Below are positions 1 through 11,024 of a stretch of DNA of 64,000 bases, one piece after another. Source of the stretch: Cryptomeria japonica (Eukaryota; Streptophyta; Pinopsida; Cupressales; Cupressaceae); NCBI RefSeq assembly GCF_030272615.1, contig NC_081409.1, forward strand, positions 871,838,379 through 871,902,378. Reading direction: 5' to 3'. A model generated the notes under the pieces. The model ran no database searches and had not been told where the DNA came from. It saw nothing but the letters and a program-made list of their open reading frames with translations. The position numbers were made by a program, and so were the translations under genes. How positions within the stretch are numbered: position 1 is the stretch's first letter; every line of letters starts with the position of its first letter.

Positions 1-2197
1 CTTTAATTATTGGGTAAGTTAATCAAATAATATCTTATTATTTTTACCTTGTATTTTGTTATGGGTTGGCAAGAAATATTATTGTTTCTATTATTTTGAT
101 TGGCTGACATATTCTATGGTTTTGGCCTAGTTTTCTATTTATTGGTTTTGTTGTGATTTCATGGGGATGGGTTGGCTCTTTGAATGTAGTTTTGCTGGAG
201 TTGGATTTTGGATCTTGAAGGGATTTTGATTGCTTGGCTTGTGGACTTTTCTTCATCAATTTATCATTTTTTCTTATTATCAGGTTAGAGGATCTTACTT
301 CAGCATTTTAAGTTTGAAAAGATTGTCTACGTCGTGCTTTCTCAGGAGTTTTGGGAAAATATTTTATATAGTTTGTATAGTTCCATAATTTATTTATGAA
401 ATTATTATATAGTTTAACTATAGTCTAGGGGCAAAAATAAATTGTCTACGATTATTTTCCTTGTCATATTTGTCTGCCTATGTTTTCTGTGATCTAGGTT
501 TCCCTGGTTTCCTATGTGTTTCTTTTGTATGGGAGTGGAGGATTTGGTGTTGTATGAATTTTTCCTCATTGAGATTTGAGAGGTTTGTGCCTTGTATATT
601 TTTCTAGAGATGTTCTTGTCGAGTATTGCTGAGAGTATTCATTAAAAACTTATTCTTTTATACTCTTACTTTTGAGCTTTAAAACCTTATCATTTAGCTT
701 AGTTCTATATCTGCATTCCTTGTCCTATGGTTTTTGAACCCTTAAGTTGATTCTATGATTTTATTTTACTCCCATAAGAATATTATTTCCATCCATTTAT
801 CTGGGTATTTGCACTAAAACTACATTTGTGCTAAACCATTGATCATTTGCATTGTTTTCCCTATCATATGTGCTACCCTGTGACATATTTGTGCTGCTGA
901 GGGATGTGAATGCATTGAAATTGTAAGTATGTGCTAAACCATTATGCATGTGCGTTGTCTTGTTATGCATATTCTCTTTCTTATTTATCATATGTGTTGT
1001 TATGTATGTCAAAAGTGTTGCAGAAGCTTGTATAAACACTAAACAATGAGGTAAATGCATTGATCTTGTATTTTCCTATGTTTTGAGTCTTTTTCAATAT
1101 TTTCTAAGCTTAGTTTGGATTTTCAGACTATTAGTCATTCCTAGGGGTCTATCCAGAGGCTATGTTGTGTTTCCTAAAAACTCTTGGATGTTCGGAGTAA
1201 GATTTTGATGCATTATTTGATCACTTGTATTGTTACAAGAGGAGTGATGCCTTGCTATATTGATTGATTCTTACTCTATGATGTTGTGTGGTATATGTGA
1301 CCTATGTGGTATACAATATTGGATCTTGTGCATTTATGATGTTCTATCTTGGTTAGCCGGATTTTGTTTTGTGATATTTCTTGCTTGAGTAGGGGGAGTG
1401 GGCTTCCATGAGTCTGTCAACATCACGAGGAATAGACTACTAGGATTCTTGAGTAAGAGAGTCAAGGTCTAGACTGTCTGGATAGCTCATTGAAGATTTT
1501 ACATTAAAATTGATAAGCGATAACATAGTAATTAATACTAGGTGGGTTGGGTAGAGTAATTCATGTAAACAAGATAATTAATGTGTTTGGCGGTGCCCAT
1601 CTCATGGATTGAAAAAATAGAGTGAGTTGGAAGATCTCGTAACCGTGTAAACCAAAATCCCTTGATCTACTCAAAGGTTGAGATGGTTCTACATGTTTAT
1701 CATGGATTTTGGGCTAGGTTGTAGGATGTCCCTCTAATAGCATGTGGTGACTATCTTTCCCTATATGTTGTTCCTAGTTCCTTATGCATTGTTGATGAGT
1801 CACCTCTGGAGGTTTCTTGATTGTTTGATATCTTTTCCTTGGTTGAGTTAGAGTGTTTCCTCTTTGGTTGATCGGTGTCAGCTTAGATCTAGAGTGTGTG
1901 TTGGATCTCGTTTCATCTCCTAGCATGGGGGGTGGTTTCTTTGGTTCCACATGTTTGGGTGGTTGGTTCCTTTCTTCTATTGTGATGTTCTTCAGTGGAT
2001 TCTTTTCTTGCATGCTTTCTATGGATGTGGATCTCTTATCTCTTTAGCTCGTGGATGGATATTTGTAGTATCTTATTGATCATGATTCATTAGACATATA
2101 TATGTAACTGTATTTGAGAGCTATGCTCATTATTGTAAAAGGCATTGTACTCAAGTATCTAGTAGATGTTAGTAGGGAAAATAATGTATGATGTGTA
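1..2197. other. AT-rich intergenic DNA left of E1
   Basis: No reading frame here looks protein-like and I see no LTR pair, tRNA or known motif. The short open frames have no recognisable domain and odd composition. This is the left flank of E1; its last five bases (GTGTA, 2193-2197) are the left copy of the E1 target-site duplication. The same host DNA resumes at 11882. Confidence 0.6.
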
Positions 2198-3046
2198 TGT
2201 TGGCATATGCACACTCCAATGAGACATTGTAGGTGATTGAACATTTTGTCATTGATGGCAACCTTACAATCTTATGACACCGGCAAGGCATTCCATTAGC
2301 ACTAGCAAGATTAGACTCTACATTGGTACTCAAGTCACTAGCACTAGCAAGATCAGACTCTACACTGGCACTCAGATCATCGGCACCGGTAGTGGAAGGT
2401 AGCATACCAACATAGAGGCCGACAGGATTTTTGTTGTAATATATTTTGTTTATTATTTATAAAATCATTGTAAGCCGACTTGGCAAGTTGTAAAATGACT
2501 CTTATATAAGAGAGATCATTGTAGAACATTTGAAAGAAGTAAGGAAGAGGAATGTAATTAGGCAAAATAAGGTAGACCTATTATGTGAATTATAGGTTAA
2601 GGGTTTATGTTAGAAGCCGAGTAGAAACCGGTACTGGATCTGGCATTATAGATGCTATTTTGAAGTAGTACAAGACATTGAATTTATATAATCCATTTTG
2701 TAAGTCAGTGAGACTTCCTATTTTGTATTTGAGCAGTGAGCTCTAGGCAGTTGGCCTTCCTACATGTGCAGGCCCCTCTTGTAGCAGTAATATTCTCTTA
2801 TTGGCCAGTAAGTGAATATTGTGGGTCACAAATCCCACCGAGGTTTTTCCCAAACCAATTTTCCTCATTAAATCCTTGTGTTATGGTGTGTTTTTCATGT
2901 GGTTGTTTTTATCTCTGTTTATTAGATTGCTTTATGCTTACTAGTACACAGTATTAATATGTTCTGCATGTTTTAAGTTAAGAAATTTAATATACTGATT
3001 AGATACTAATTCAGCCCCTCTCTCAGTATCTGTGGGAATCCTAACA
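2198..3046 (+). repeat. E1 5' LTR
   Basis: Starts TGTTGG, ends CTAACA, 849 bases, and matches 11025-11876 throughout. It holds a TATA box near 2513. Downstream is an R/U5-like stretch with the C-rich plus GTTTTTCCC motif typical of plant Copia LTRs. A direct repeat of about 42 bases (CTAGCAAGATnAGACTC units) lies near 2300-2380. Confidence 0.9.
2513..2520 (+). promoter_or_regulatory. TATA box of the E1 LTR
   Basis: TATATAAG lies in the middle of the LTR and is conserved in the 3' LTR near 11330. By position it is the likely core promoter for the genomic RNA. This is inferred from motif and place only. Confidence 0.5.
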
Positions 3047-3048
3047 AT

Positions 3049-3060
3049 TGGTATCAGAGC
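3049..3060 (+). other. E1 primer-binding site (tRNA-Met type)
   Basis: TGGTATCAGAGC begins two bases after the LTR end. This is the usual plant Copia primer site, complementary to the 3' end of initiator tRNA-Met, and it fixes element orientation as +. Confidence 0.9.
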
Positions 3061-3117
3061 CTTGTCCTCTATTTTCAAAATCCTAACAGCTTGGGGAAGA
3101 TCTTGACACCGGTAGAG

Positions 3118-3985
3118 ATGGAAAATTTGATGAAGCAACTCGAAGGAGCTCTCTCAGACTATGATGCAGAAAAATTGAAAAATATCAAACTTGAAGACGA
3201 TCTAAAGGTTGCTTATGATATAATTCAAGAACTTCAAGAAAATCTTACTATTTCAAGAAACAAGAGAAGATAAATTTGTGAAAAGATGCAAACTGAGAAT
3301 GATGAAAAAGAAACTCTTAATGATATGATAAACAAGATGAAACGAGAGAACATGACAACAAAGAATGAGATGAAAGATATGACTATGAGATTTTGTAAAT
3401 AAATTGAAGATAGAAAGAAGAATGAAGAAGATTTGACTAGAAGACTAAGTGATGCTCCAAATGAAAACACAAGACTCAATTATGAAAATGATTTGTTGAA
3501 GACAGATCTGATGCACACTCAGAATGACTCAAATGAACTGATGAGATAGAAAGAAGTCTTAGAAAGAGAACTAGATACTACAAATCAACATAAAGAGAAA
3601 TTCAAGAAAAGCTCAGAAGAACTTGGTAGCTTGTTGAAGAATCAAAAACCTAAAGGTGATACTTGTGGAATTGGCTTTGAAGTTGGTGAAAGCTCTGATA
3701 CTGCAAACACATAGGATCATAGCAAACTGGTAAGACAACCTACTGCTTATAAATTTAATAGAAAGTGCTTTAACTATAACAAGTATGGTAATAGAGAAAA
3801 TCAATGTAGATCTAGAAATTATTAGAATATCAACACCCCCATCGGTTAATGCTCAAAATGCAACAAAGTTGGTCATAACTTTGAGAATTGCAGAATGAAT
3901 GTGAGATGTTATGTTTGTGGAAGATTTGGACACCTATCTAGTCAATGCAGAACACAAACTGACATAGGTTATGGGAAATATGAAC
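3118..3985 (+). pseudogene. E1 Gag-like ORF, N-terminal half: coiled coil and three zinc knuckles
   Basis: The first ATG after the primer site is at 3118 in a good reading frame. The first 200 or so codons are rich in Lys, Glu, Asn and Leu with heptad-like spacing, which suggests a long coiled coil. Three CCHC knuckles follow: 3766-3807 (second Cys now Tyr, His now Asn), 3850-3891 (CSKCNKVGHNFENC) and 3907-3948 (CYVCGRFGHLSSQC). Such knuckles bind RNA in Gag. Six in-frame stops (TAA 3271, 3400, 3847; TAG 3547, 3712, 3823) break it. Nested E2 interrupts the frame after about 3985, and it resumes in phase at 8826. The canonical Copia Gag (UBN2 type) fold is not visible. E5 carries a relative of this protein. 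Confidence 0.75.
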
Positions 3986-4359
3986 TATTATATGCAGATT
4001 TAAATACAAAAGAAAAACAAGACATAGATAACACAGAGATTTAACGTGGTTCACCCAGAATGGGTTACGTCCACCATACATAGCCGTCCAATCTTTCTTA
4101 TTATCTAGCAAAAATAGTACATCAACCTTACAATGCCTTAAGCATCCCAGCTGCTTATAACTTGCATTTTTAGGGCAACAAACAAAGTCAACTTTTTTAG
4201 GGTTTTATTACAATGTCGGTTTTCATCAACAAAAAATGGCAAAAAAAAATTTCTCGGGGGCTGCCGCCCCTGAACCCCCACTCTTCTCGGGGGCTGCCGC
4301 CCGACAAGGATACATGCTGAGTGTATAGTACTTTGCTAATCAGTCACCACATTTCAATA
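3976..4359 (-). repeat. E2 3' LTR
   Basis: Matches 8443-8824, but the outer end (28 bases in the other copy, starting TGTTAGGG) is missing or replaced. It has an extra copy of a CTCGGGGGCTGCCGCCC block (near 4254 and 4286) where the 5' LTR has one. The inner end is TTTCAATA at 4359, against TTTCAACA in the other copy. Confidence 0.85.
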
Positions 4360-4370
4360 ATCTCCCACTT
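4360..4370 (-). other. E2 polypurine tract
   Basis: On the minus strand this reads AAGTGGGAGAT directly before the 3' LTR, the usual plus-strand primer of plant Copia elements. Confidence 0.75.
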
Positions 4371-4456
4371 GGAGACTGATACTACATGATACCACTGTAC
4401 ATGCAACATCCACTGGATAAAACACTAGGACTCGACTGGTATAAATTCCACAATTA

Positions 4457-5290
4457 TCAATCAAGAAGACCAACAGAAACTGATGAAGAAATCAGCTTCT
4501 CCTGTGGAACTACCTTTGTGAACATATCGGTAGGATTCTCACTTGTGTGAATCTTCTCAAGCCGTAACTGACCCTCCTCCAAAACAGTCCGAATGAAGTG
4601 GTACCTGAGCTGAATGTGCTTTGTTCTTGAATGAAAAACAGAGTTCTTCGCAAGATGAATGACACTCTGGCTATCAGTATATAATGGGTGATCCTCCTGT
4701 ATCTGACCCAATTCCTCCAGAAAACATTGTAACCAAATCATCTCCTTGCTGGCTTCTATAGTAGCAACATACTCAGCTTCAGTGGTTGGAAGTGCAACAA
4801 CCTTTTGCAGCCTAGAAACCCAACTGACTACAGTTCCCCCTATAGTAAAAACATACCCTATAGTACTCCTCCGTGAATCAATATCACCTGCCAGATCAGA
4901 GTCAACAAATCCACTTAGAGCAGCATTGGATCCTTTGAAACATAATGCCTTCGTAGTAGTTCCTTTCAAATACCGAAGAATCCATTTCACAGCATTCCAA
5001 TGTTCCATACTCGAATTACTCATAAACCTGCTCACAACTCCTACTACATGTGCAATATTTGGCCTTGTGCATACCATTGCATACATCAGACTACCAACAA
5101 CTGATGAATATAGGATGTTAGACATTTTATTAACCTCTTCCTGTGCCTTTGGGCACATCTCCTTAGTCAATTTGAAATGACTAGCCAAAGGTGTACTAAC
5201 TGCTTTTGCATCCTGCATGTTAAATCTTTTCAACACCTTCTTTATATACTCACTTTTGGACAAATTCAAGGTTCTATTTTTTTGTCCCAT
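4457..5290 (-). pseudogene. E2 RNase H and end of RT
   Basis: The C-terminal end of the Copia polyprotein, about 277 residues. It opens with the RT connection region (SEYIKKVLKRFNM). RNase H follows with FVDSDLAGD, SRRSTIGYVF, TTEAEYVA, LYTDSQSVIHLAKN and HSRTKHIQLRYHFIR. The protein ends near the 3' LTR with NPTDMFTK. These motifs are those of the Tork/Tnt1 group. The frame is joined to the upstream RT by a frameshift around 5270-5290. RNase H would remove the RNA template during cDNA synthesis in the virus-like particle. Confidence 0.88.
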
Positions 5291-6039
5291 GTAATCCTCA
5301 TATCGATAATTTGCTTGGCTGCACCCAAATCCTTCATAGCAAATGACCTGGCTAATTTCTGTTTAAGATCATTTATATGTTGCATGTTAGACCCAGCAAC
5401 ACTCATGTCATCAACATAAAGCAATAGGATAATATAACTGCCATTATCAAATCTCTTAAAATATACACAATGATCAGAATGACATCTATGATAACCGTGT
5501 TCAGCCATGAAACTATCAAATTTTAAATACCATTGTCGGGGTGCTTACTTTAGGCCATACAGACTTTTCTTCAACCTGCACACCAAGTTCGCCTTACCTT
5601 TGACCTCATATCCCTGTGGTTGCAACATGTAAATTTCCTCCTCCAAATCTCCATGGAGAAAAGCTGTTTTGACATCTAATTGTTCAAGATGTAAATCATT
5701 TGCAGCCACAAGACTAAGTATAGTTCTAATTGAAGTCATTTTTACAACTGGAGAAAATATTTCATCATAATCTATACCTTTTTTCTGTGCAAAACCTTTT
5801 ACCACAAGTCTGGCCTTATATCTTTTCTGACCTCCTTCCTCCTCCTTCAGCCGATAAACCCATTTGTTAGGCAAGGCTCTTTTTTCTGCAGGTAAAGGGA
5901 CTAAGTCCCAAGTCTTATTTTTCATCAAGGAGTCCATCTCCTCTTTCATGCCTAGTTGCCACTGTTGTTTGGCATCCACCTGCATTGCTTCTTCATATTC
6001 TTCTGGTTCACCAGAATTCGTTAATAAAATAGAATACAA
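5266..6039 (-). pseudogene. E2 reverse transcriptase
   Basis: Two in-phase pieces (6039-5545 and 5508-5266) are separated by a TAA at 5545-5547 where Copia RTs have Gln (LKQAPRQW region). Visible motifs in order are NKWVYRLK, KARLVVKGFAQ, FSPVVKM, QLDVKTAFLHGDLEEEIYM, then the catalytic YVDDM in the second piece. A frameshift near 5270 leads into the RNase H frame. This is standard Copia RT, close to the Tork/Tnt1 type. Confidence 0.9.
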
Positions 6040-6138
6040 AGAAGGAGAAAATATTTCAGGGGGTCTACTTGTCCTCGTAGAACGTCTAACACTTGCAGGA
6101 GTTTGTGGAACAATTTGTTGTTGCTGAGCATCAGGTAC

Positions 6139-7245
6139 CTATGGCATTTCATTTTCAGGAATCTCATCCAAAACCACATATTCTTGTTTGTCCTGTTCAT
6201 GCTTCTTTTCCTGCATCTGTTCTTTATGCATAACCTTCTCATTGAATATAACATCTCTACTTCTAATTATTTTCTTATTTTCAAAATCCCATAACCGATA
6301 GCCATATTCATCTATCCCATATCCAATGAAGGTACATTTCTGAGATTTAGCATCAAGCTTGGTTCTGTTTTCTTTATCAACATGGACAAAAGCTTCGCAA
6401 CCAAAAGTTTTTAGAAAAGAATAATTTACCTTTTTACCAGTCCATGCCTCCTTTGGAATACCACCATCCAAAGGGGTTGAAGGTCCTCTATTTATCAAAT
6501 AGACAGTAGTATGTACAACATCTACCCAAAAATGTAAGGGCAATCCAGCATGCAATCTCATGCTCCTCGCACGTTCCATGATGGTCCTATTCATTCTCTT
6601 TGACACACCATTTTCTTGTGGAGTTCCTAGAACTGTCTTCTGCTTTCGAATCCCATTTAAGGAACAGTAATCTTCAAATGCTTTACTGCAATACTCACCT
6701 CCATTATCTGATCTGAGACACTTCAACTTTTTTCCTGTCTCATTCTCAACCAAAGCTTTCCATTTCTTAAAAGTTTCAAAAACATCTGATTTTTGTTTTA
6801 GGAAATATACCCATGTTTTTCTGGTTGAGTCATCAATAAAAATAACATAATAACAAGAGCCACCAAGAGATGATACCTGAGCCGGTCCCCATACATCTGA
6901 ATGTACAAGCTCTAACTTCTCACTCTTCTTTTCTTTCCCAACCTTGAGAAATCTGACTCTTTTCTGTTTACCATAAACACAGTTTTCACAGAACTCTAAA
7001 TCAATCTTCTTTAGTCCTGGCAATAGATTTTTAGAGTGAAGGATTTTCATCCCTTTCTCACTCATGTGCCCAAGCCTATGGTGCCACATTATCGAATTGG
7101 TTCTTGCAACATTTATTGTTGTTGTCCCTGCAGTAACTTTATCTGTAGCAGCTAAGGTAGAGTAAGTGTTACCAGTACATAGATATAATGTGCCTACCTT
7201 CGCACCTTTAGCTACTACTAATGATCCTTTAGTGACCTTCCACAT
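6139..7245 (-). pseudogene. E2 integrase, catalytic Glu replaced by Lys
   Basis: 368 residues. The zinc-binding HHCC region is at residues 55-90 (HHRLGH and CENCVYGKQ). The core has the first Asp at 117 (HSDVWGP) and the second at 180 (RSDNGGEY). At residue 216, exactly 35 residues on, where D,D35E integrases have Glu, the motif reads GVSKRMNRT with Lys; the codon is AAG at 6600-6598. The protein should therefore be inactive. A TAG follows at the end of this frame (about 6139) before the RT linker. The downstream FIGYG and KTFGCEAFVHV blocks are normal for Copia. Confidence 0.9.
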
Positions 7246-7344
7246 ACTGTCTGAGAAGGTAAATATGCAACCTTCACTACCTAGTTGCCCTGCAGAAATT
7301 AAATTTCTTCTTAAATTAGGAACATGTCTTACCTCCTGCAGAAA

Positions 7345-7779
7345 CTAGTCATTACCATTCTGCAACTTGATTTTTATCTTTCCTTTTCCAACAATTTGAC
7401 AGGGTTCATCATCACCCAAATATACCTGTCCAAAATCACCTTGAACATAATCTAAAAAATATTTTCTATGGAGTGTAGCATGAAATGAAGCCCTAGAATC
7501 TATTACCCAGGAATCATTAACATTGTCCAAACATAAGATTAAAGCATCTTGTAAAGTATTACTTGCAATATTAGCTTCCTTACTGTCATTTTCATTTTTG
7601 TCTCCTTCTTTGTTTTTCTGAGACCAACAGTCTTTCTTTAGATGACCAGGCTTTCCGCAGTACCAGCAATCTTTCTTTCCTCTAGATTGAGAGTGTCCTT
7701 TCTTTGACTTCCCTCGTGACTTCTCATTCCCAGGGCCTTTTCCTCTTTCCTTTGATCTTCCTCTATTCTCCACATTCAA
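7345..7779 (-). pseudogene. E2 zinc knuckle and protease
   Basis: A basic, Lys/Gly/Ser-rich linker leads to a CCHC knuckle (CWYCGKPGHLKKDC) and then the aspartic protease. The catalytic triad, usually DSGA, reads DSRA (WVIDSRASFHAT), a Gly to Arg change from a G-to-A transition, so protease activity is doubtful. A TAG near 7346, probably a former Trp codon, separates it from the integrase frame. Confidence 0.85.
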
Positions 7780-7821
7780 AACGCTACCCGATGATGTTGA
7801 AGTCTCACCTGTGCTTTTCCT

Positions 7822-8382
7822 TCACATTTCCTCGCTTAGGATAACACCAACAATATCATCAAATACCAAAGTATTTTTACCAGAGACAGAGTTACTTACA
7901 ACCATAACCAAGCTATTCCAGCTTTCTGGCAAAGAACATAAAATCAAGAGAGCCCTAACCTCTTCTGCAAAGGTAATTTTTACCAAAGACAATTGACTGG
8001 TAATTGTATTAAATTCATTTAAGTGCTTTGCTACAGATCCTCCCTCACTCATTTTCAAATTAAACAAACGCTTCATAAGAAATACCTTATTCAAAGCCAA
8101 GGGTTTCTCATACAACTTAGCCAATGTTGCCATCAAATCTACAGTCGTTTTTGCTTCTGTTATATTGAATGCTACAGATGATGCAAGGCACAATCGAATG
8201 GATCCCAGTGCCTTTCTATCTAAAATGTCCCACTCTTCATCTAATATTGTGGTCGGTTTCTTTGCCTTTCCTTCCAATGGCCACCACAAATCCTTTTGAT
8301 ACAGGTAATCCTGCATCTGCATTTTCCATAACTGATAATTCTGGCCATTAAACTTTTCAACCTTGAATTTGGAATCCTCCAT
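7822..8382 (-). pseudogene. E2 Gag (capsid)
   Basis: Starts at the ATG at 8382 (MEDSKFKVEKFNGQNYQLWK), soon after the primer site. This is the typical Copia Gag start with the FNGxNYxxWK motif of the UBN2/DUF4219 type. About 187 residues follow, including LKMSEGGSVAKHLNEF and LLCSLPESW-like blocks. A TGA at about 7822, likely from CGA, separates it from the zinc-knuckle frame. Gag forms the virus-like particle. Confidence 0.88.
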
Positions 8383-8428
8383 TGCTCCCACTCAAATCTG
8401 AAAGTTCTGCCAATTTACAGAAAACCTA

Positions 8429-8440
8429 GCTCTGATACCA
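8429..8440 (-). other. E2 primer-binding site
   Basis: Minus strand reads TGGTATCAGAGC two bases inside the 5' LTR; tRNA-Met type. Confidence 0.9.
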
Positions 8441-8442
8441 AT

Positions 8443-8824
8443 TGTTAGGGTTTCAAGCAGATCCGAAGCAAATATGAACTAACAATTATATGCAGATTTA
8501 AATGCAAAAGAAAAACAAGACACAAATAACACAAAGATTTAATGTGGTTCACCCAGAATGGGTTACGTCCACCATACACAGCCGTCCAATATTTCTTATT
8601 ATCCAGCAAAAATAGTACATCAACCTTACAATGCCTTAAGCATCCCAGCTGCTTATAACATGCATTTTTAGGGCAACAAACAAAGTCGGCCTTTTTAGGG
8701 TTTTATTACAATGTTGGTTTTCATCAACGAAAAATGGAAAAAAAAAAATTCTCGGGGGCTGCCGCCCGGTGAGGATACATGCTGAGTGTACAATACTTTG
8801 CTGATCAGTCACCACATTTCAACA
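8443..8824 (-). repeat. E2 5' LTR
   Basis: On the plus strand it starts TGTTAGGGTTTC and ends TTTCAACA, 382 bases. It includes CACCCAGAATGGGTTACG, a short hairpin-like block shared with the 3' LTR. It is followed by AGAAC, the right target-site duplication. Confidence 0.88.
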
Positions 8825-8825
8825 A

Positions 8826-10541
8826 GAACAACTGGAAACTCACCTGTCACCGGTAGAAACTCCTTCAGAGAGTGACAAGCCAACTGAATTTAAAAGAGTT
8901 GTAAGGAAAAGACAACCTTCACTGGTATCCACACCCTCACCTAGAAGAACTAGACAAAAACAATAGGTAGTGAGGTCTCCGGTAAAGAAGACAACCCCAA
9001 AGAAAAAGCTAACACCTAAGAATAAAAGGACTCAATAGAAAATTTCTCCAATTGACAAACTGTTGGATGAAATCACAGAAGAAGGAAATCTCAAGAATGT
9101 AGAAAAATTGTATGATACACTATCAGCAGATGAGAAAGAGCAAGTTGAAAATAGTGTCATTTTACACCTGAATATCTATAAGAAGTTTTTAATGCAGGTT
9201 GTAGATGAGTTACCAGATGAATTATTCAAGAGACTGGAAGCAAGAAGACAATCTGTTGTAGAACTTGACAAGAAAATCAAAATTGAAAAATTACTTGTTG
9301 TCTACCCAGTCAACTCTCCAAAAGAAATAGATGATCTAATTGCAAAGGAAAATCGGTCAATATTCTCTATTGTACACTGGCATATTGCACTAATGGAAGG
9401 AAGAGTAAATGAGGTAACAGAAGAAACAGAAAATGGATGGGATATATTCCTTGTGGAGAAGGAAAAGCAGGAAGAATACAGGAACCCCAAGCCTATCAAA
9501 GTCTATCAGAAAGACAAAGATAAGGGTAAAGGAAAGGTTGGTGGACATCCTAGTATCAAAATAAAAGATAACTTATCCCCACTACCTCTGATTACTCCAC
9601 TGGTAACAACAATAGAAGACCAACCTACAGATGAAAGTATGGATGTATCACAAGAGGATACTAATCCTAATCCTGAGGTACTATACACAGTGGATGTTGA
9701 TATTCAAAAGGTCAACATTGTGATAGACAAGGACACAACTAGTAAAACTGACATGGCTAGTGAGCCATCGGTAGCTGACAACACTGTTAACACTGAAGGT
9801 AAACCAATAGATGATAGCATAGGGAAACATACATAGACATAGATAGAGAAACAAGCAGAGCAACACACTCCGGAATAGGAACAGGTTCATGTGGAAATAG
9901 TGCCACCGGCAACAAGAGAGAAACATAAACCCTTGCTTAAGGAAATGGAAACATAGACGGACCTACCAGAGGTCACTACAAGCATGGTTACTTCCTCCAC
10001 CGGTGAAATTCTAATTGGTTCCTCCTCAACAGGTTATAAATCAACCAATGTAACTGAAGTTCTTTTAGATTCTTTGAAAAAAATAACTGATTGTAGTTCA
10101 CAAGCTTATAAAGCTATAGATGACACAATCCCAATTTTGAAGATGATAGCTCCAAAATGCAACATAGATAATAAGGATTCCTTGAGTCAACTTGACACTT
10201 TGTCAAAGTATATTATTGACAACATAGTAATAGTTGAACAAATAAAGGAACAAACATTCAAAGACAGGTTGGAAATTGAAAAACAAAAATTCTTTGAGAA
10301 TCAAATAAAGAAGTGTACTAGGGAATTTGACACACTTCTACCGGAACTATGTAACATATTGAAGGAATTTAAAACTCTGTACAAAGATACTTGCAAGACA
10401 AACTTCTTAATAGTGGACATAGATAAGAAAATGAGCAAGATACAAGAAGAAATAAATAAACTTGCAGACAATTTTGTTAATTCACCTGATACATTATCAG
10501 TTTTTGAGCAAAAGATAACTAGTTTTGAGAAGAATTACTGA
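8826..10541 (+). pseudogene. E1 Gag-like ORF, C-terminal half: novel acidic and coiled-coil region
   Basis: This frame is in phase with the zinc-knuckle frame upstream of E2 (the GAA codon at 3982 matches the one at 8826), so it was one protein. About 572 codons are interrupted only by six TAG codons (8964, 9036, 9834, 9840, 9876, 9954), no TAA or TGA. The long uninterrupted pieces are 9063-9836 (257 residues) and 9984-10541 (185 residues). Order: a basic Pro/Thr/Lys linker; a helical Glu/Lys-rich domain (DKLLDEITEEG onward); a polar Asp/Thr/Pro-rich linker; then a second predicted coiled coil ending FEKNY. I recognise no family, and the RT, integrase and protease signatures are absent. It may be a structural or host-factor-like extension of Gag. 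Confidence 0.6.
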
Positions 10542-11024
10542 AGCTAGAGAGAGAAAAGGAAAGAATAATAAACAAGGCTAAAAATCTGAGACTAAGACTA
10601 AGTCCAAGACTGGACTATCTAGCATCCTTGAGAAAGAAAAAATCTAAGGCATTAGTACAAGGACAAAAAACACTAGCATAGCATATACAACACCTCACCG
10701 GTATAATTCAAAGAACAGAGGTAGGAATAAAAGATAGTAAGAAGTTTATGGAAAGCATAAATTTGGTTTTGGTGGATCTTTTTCAAATTGTAACCACCTA
10801 GTTACAAGGTTGAGATAGAAAAAAAATTACAACTCTATTGACACCTTGACAACCTTTGTCATTGATGCCAAAGGGGGAGTAGTAGTATGAGAAAATAATC
10901 TGCAAAAGACTTATCTACTCAGGGGGAGCTCATATATTTTTGGTACACATTTTTGGATTACAAGTTTTGGATACACTTTTAAAATTTTCTCATGAGTGTT
11001 GCCATCAATGCCAAAGGGGGGGAT
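10542..11024 (+). other. E1 3' untranslated region and polypurine tract
   Basis: No credible frame. Two purine tracts follow a similar GATGCCAAAGGGGG context: one at about 10866-10880 and the one adjoining the 3' LTR at about 11009-11023. The second is the functional polypurine tract by position. The same context, in reverse, borders the 3' LTR of E3. Confidence 0.7.

Larger units (their letters stand above)
3976..8824 (-). mobile_element. E2: Tork/Tnt1-like Copia retrotransposon nested in E1
   Basis: Read on the minus strand it has a 5' LTR (8443-8824), primer site (8429-8440), gag, zinc knuckle, protease, integrase, RT, RNase H, purine tract (4360-4370) and 3' LTR (to 4359). The Copia order with integrase before RT is clear. 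The right flank is AGAAC; the left flank shows the same word at 3949-3953 and TGAAC at 3981-3985, so the left boundary is uncertain by about 30 bases. LTR homology starts near 3976. LTRs differ at about 8 of 130 compared bases, making E2 younger than its host E1. The frame has only a few stops and one frameshift. Confidence 0.9.

Noticed and set aside
1853-2047. Small hydrophobic frame left of E1
   Set aside because: No start context or conservation; composition (Gly, Phe, Leu) fits a chance frame in T/G-rich DNA.
4746-5180. Plus-strand frame of 144 codons
   Set aside because: It lies opposite the E2 RNase H frame, which has all expected motifs.
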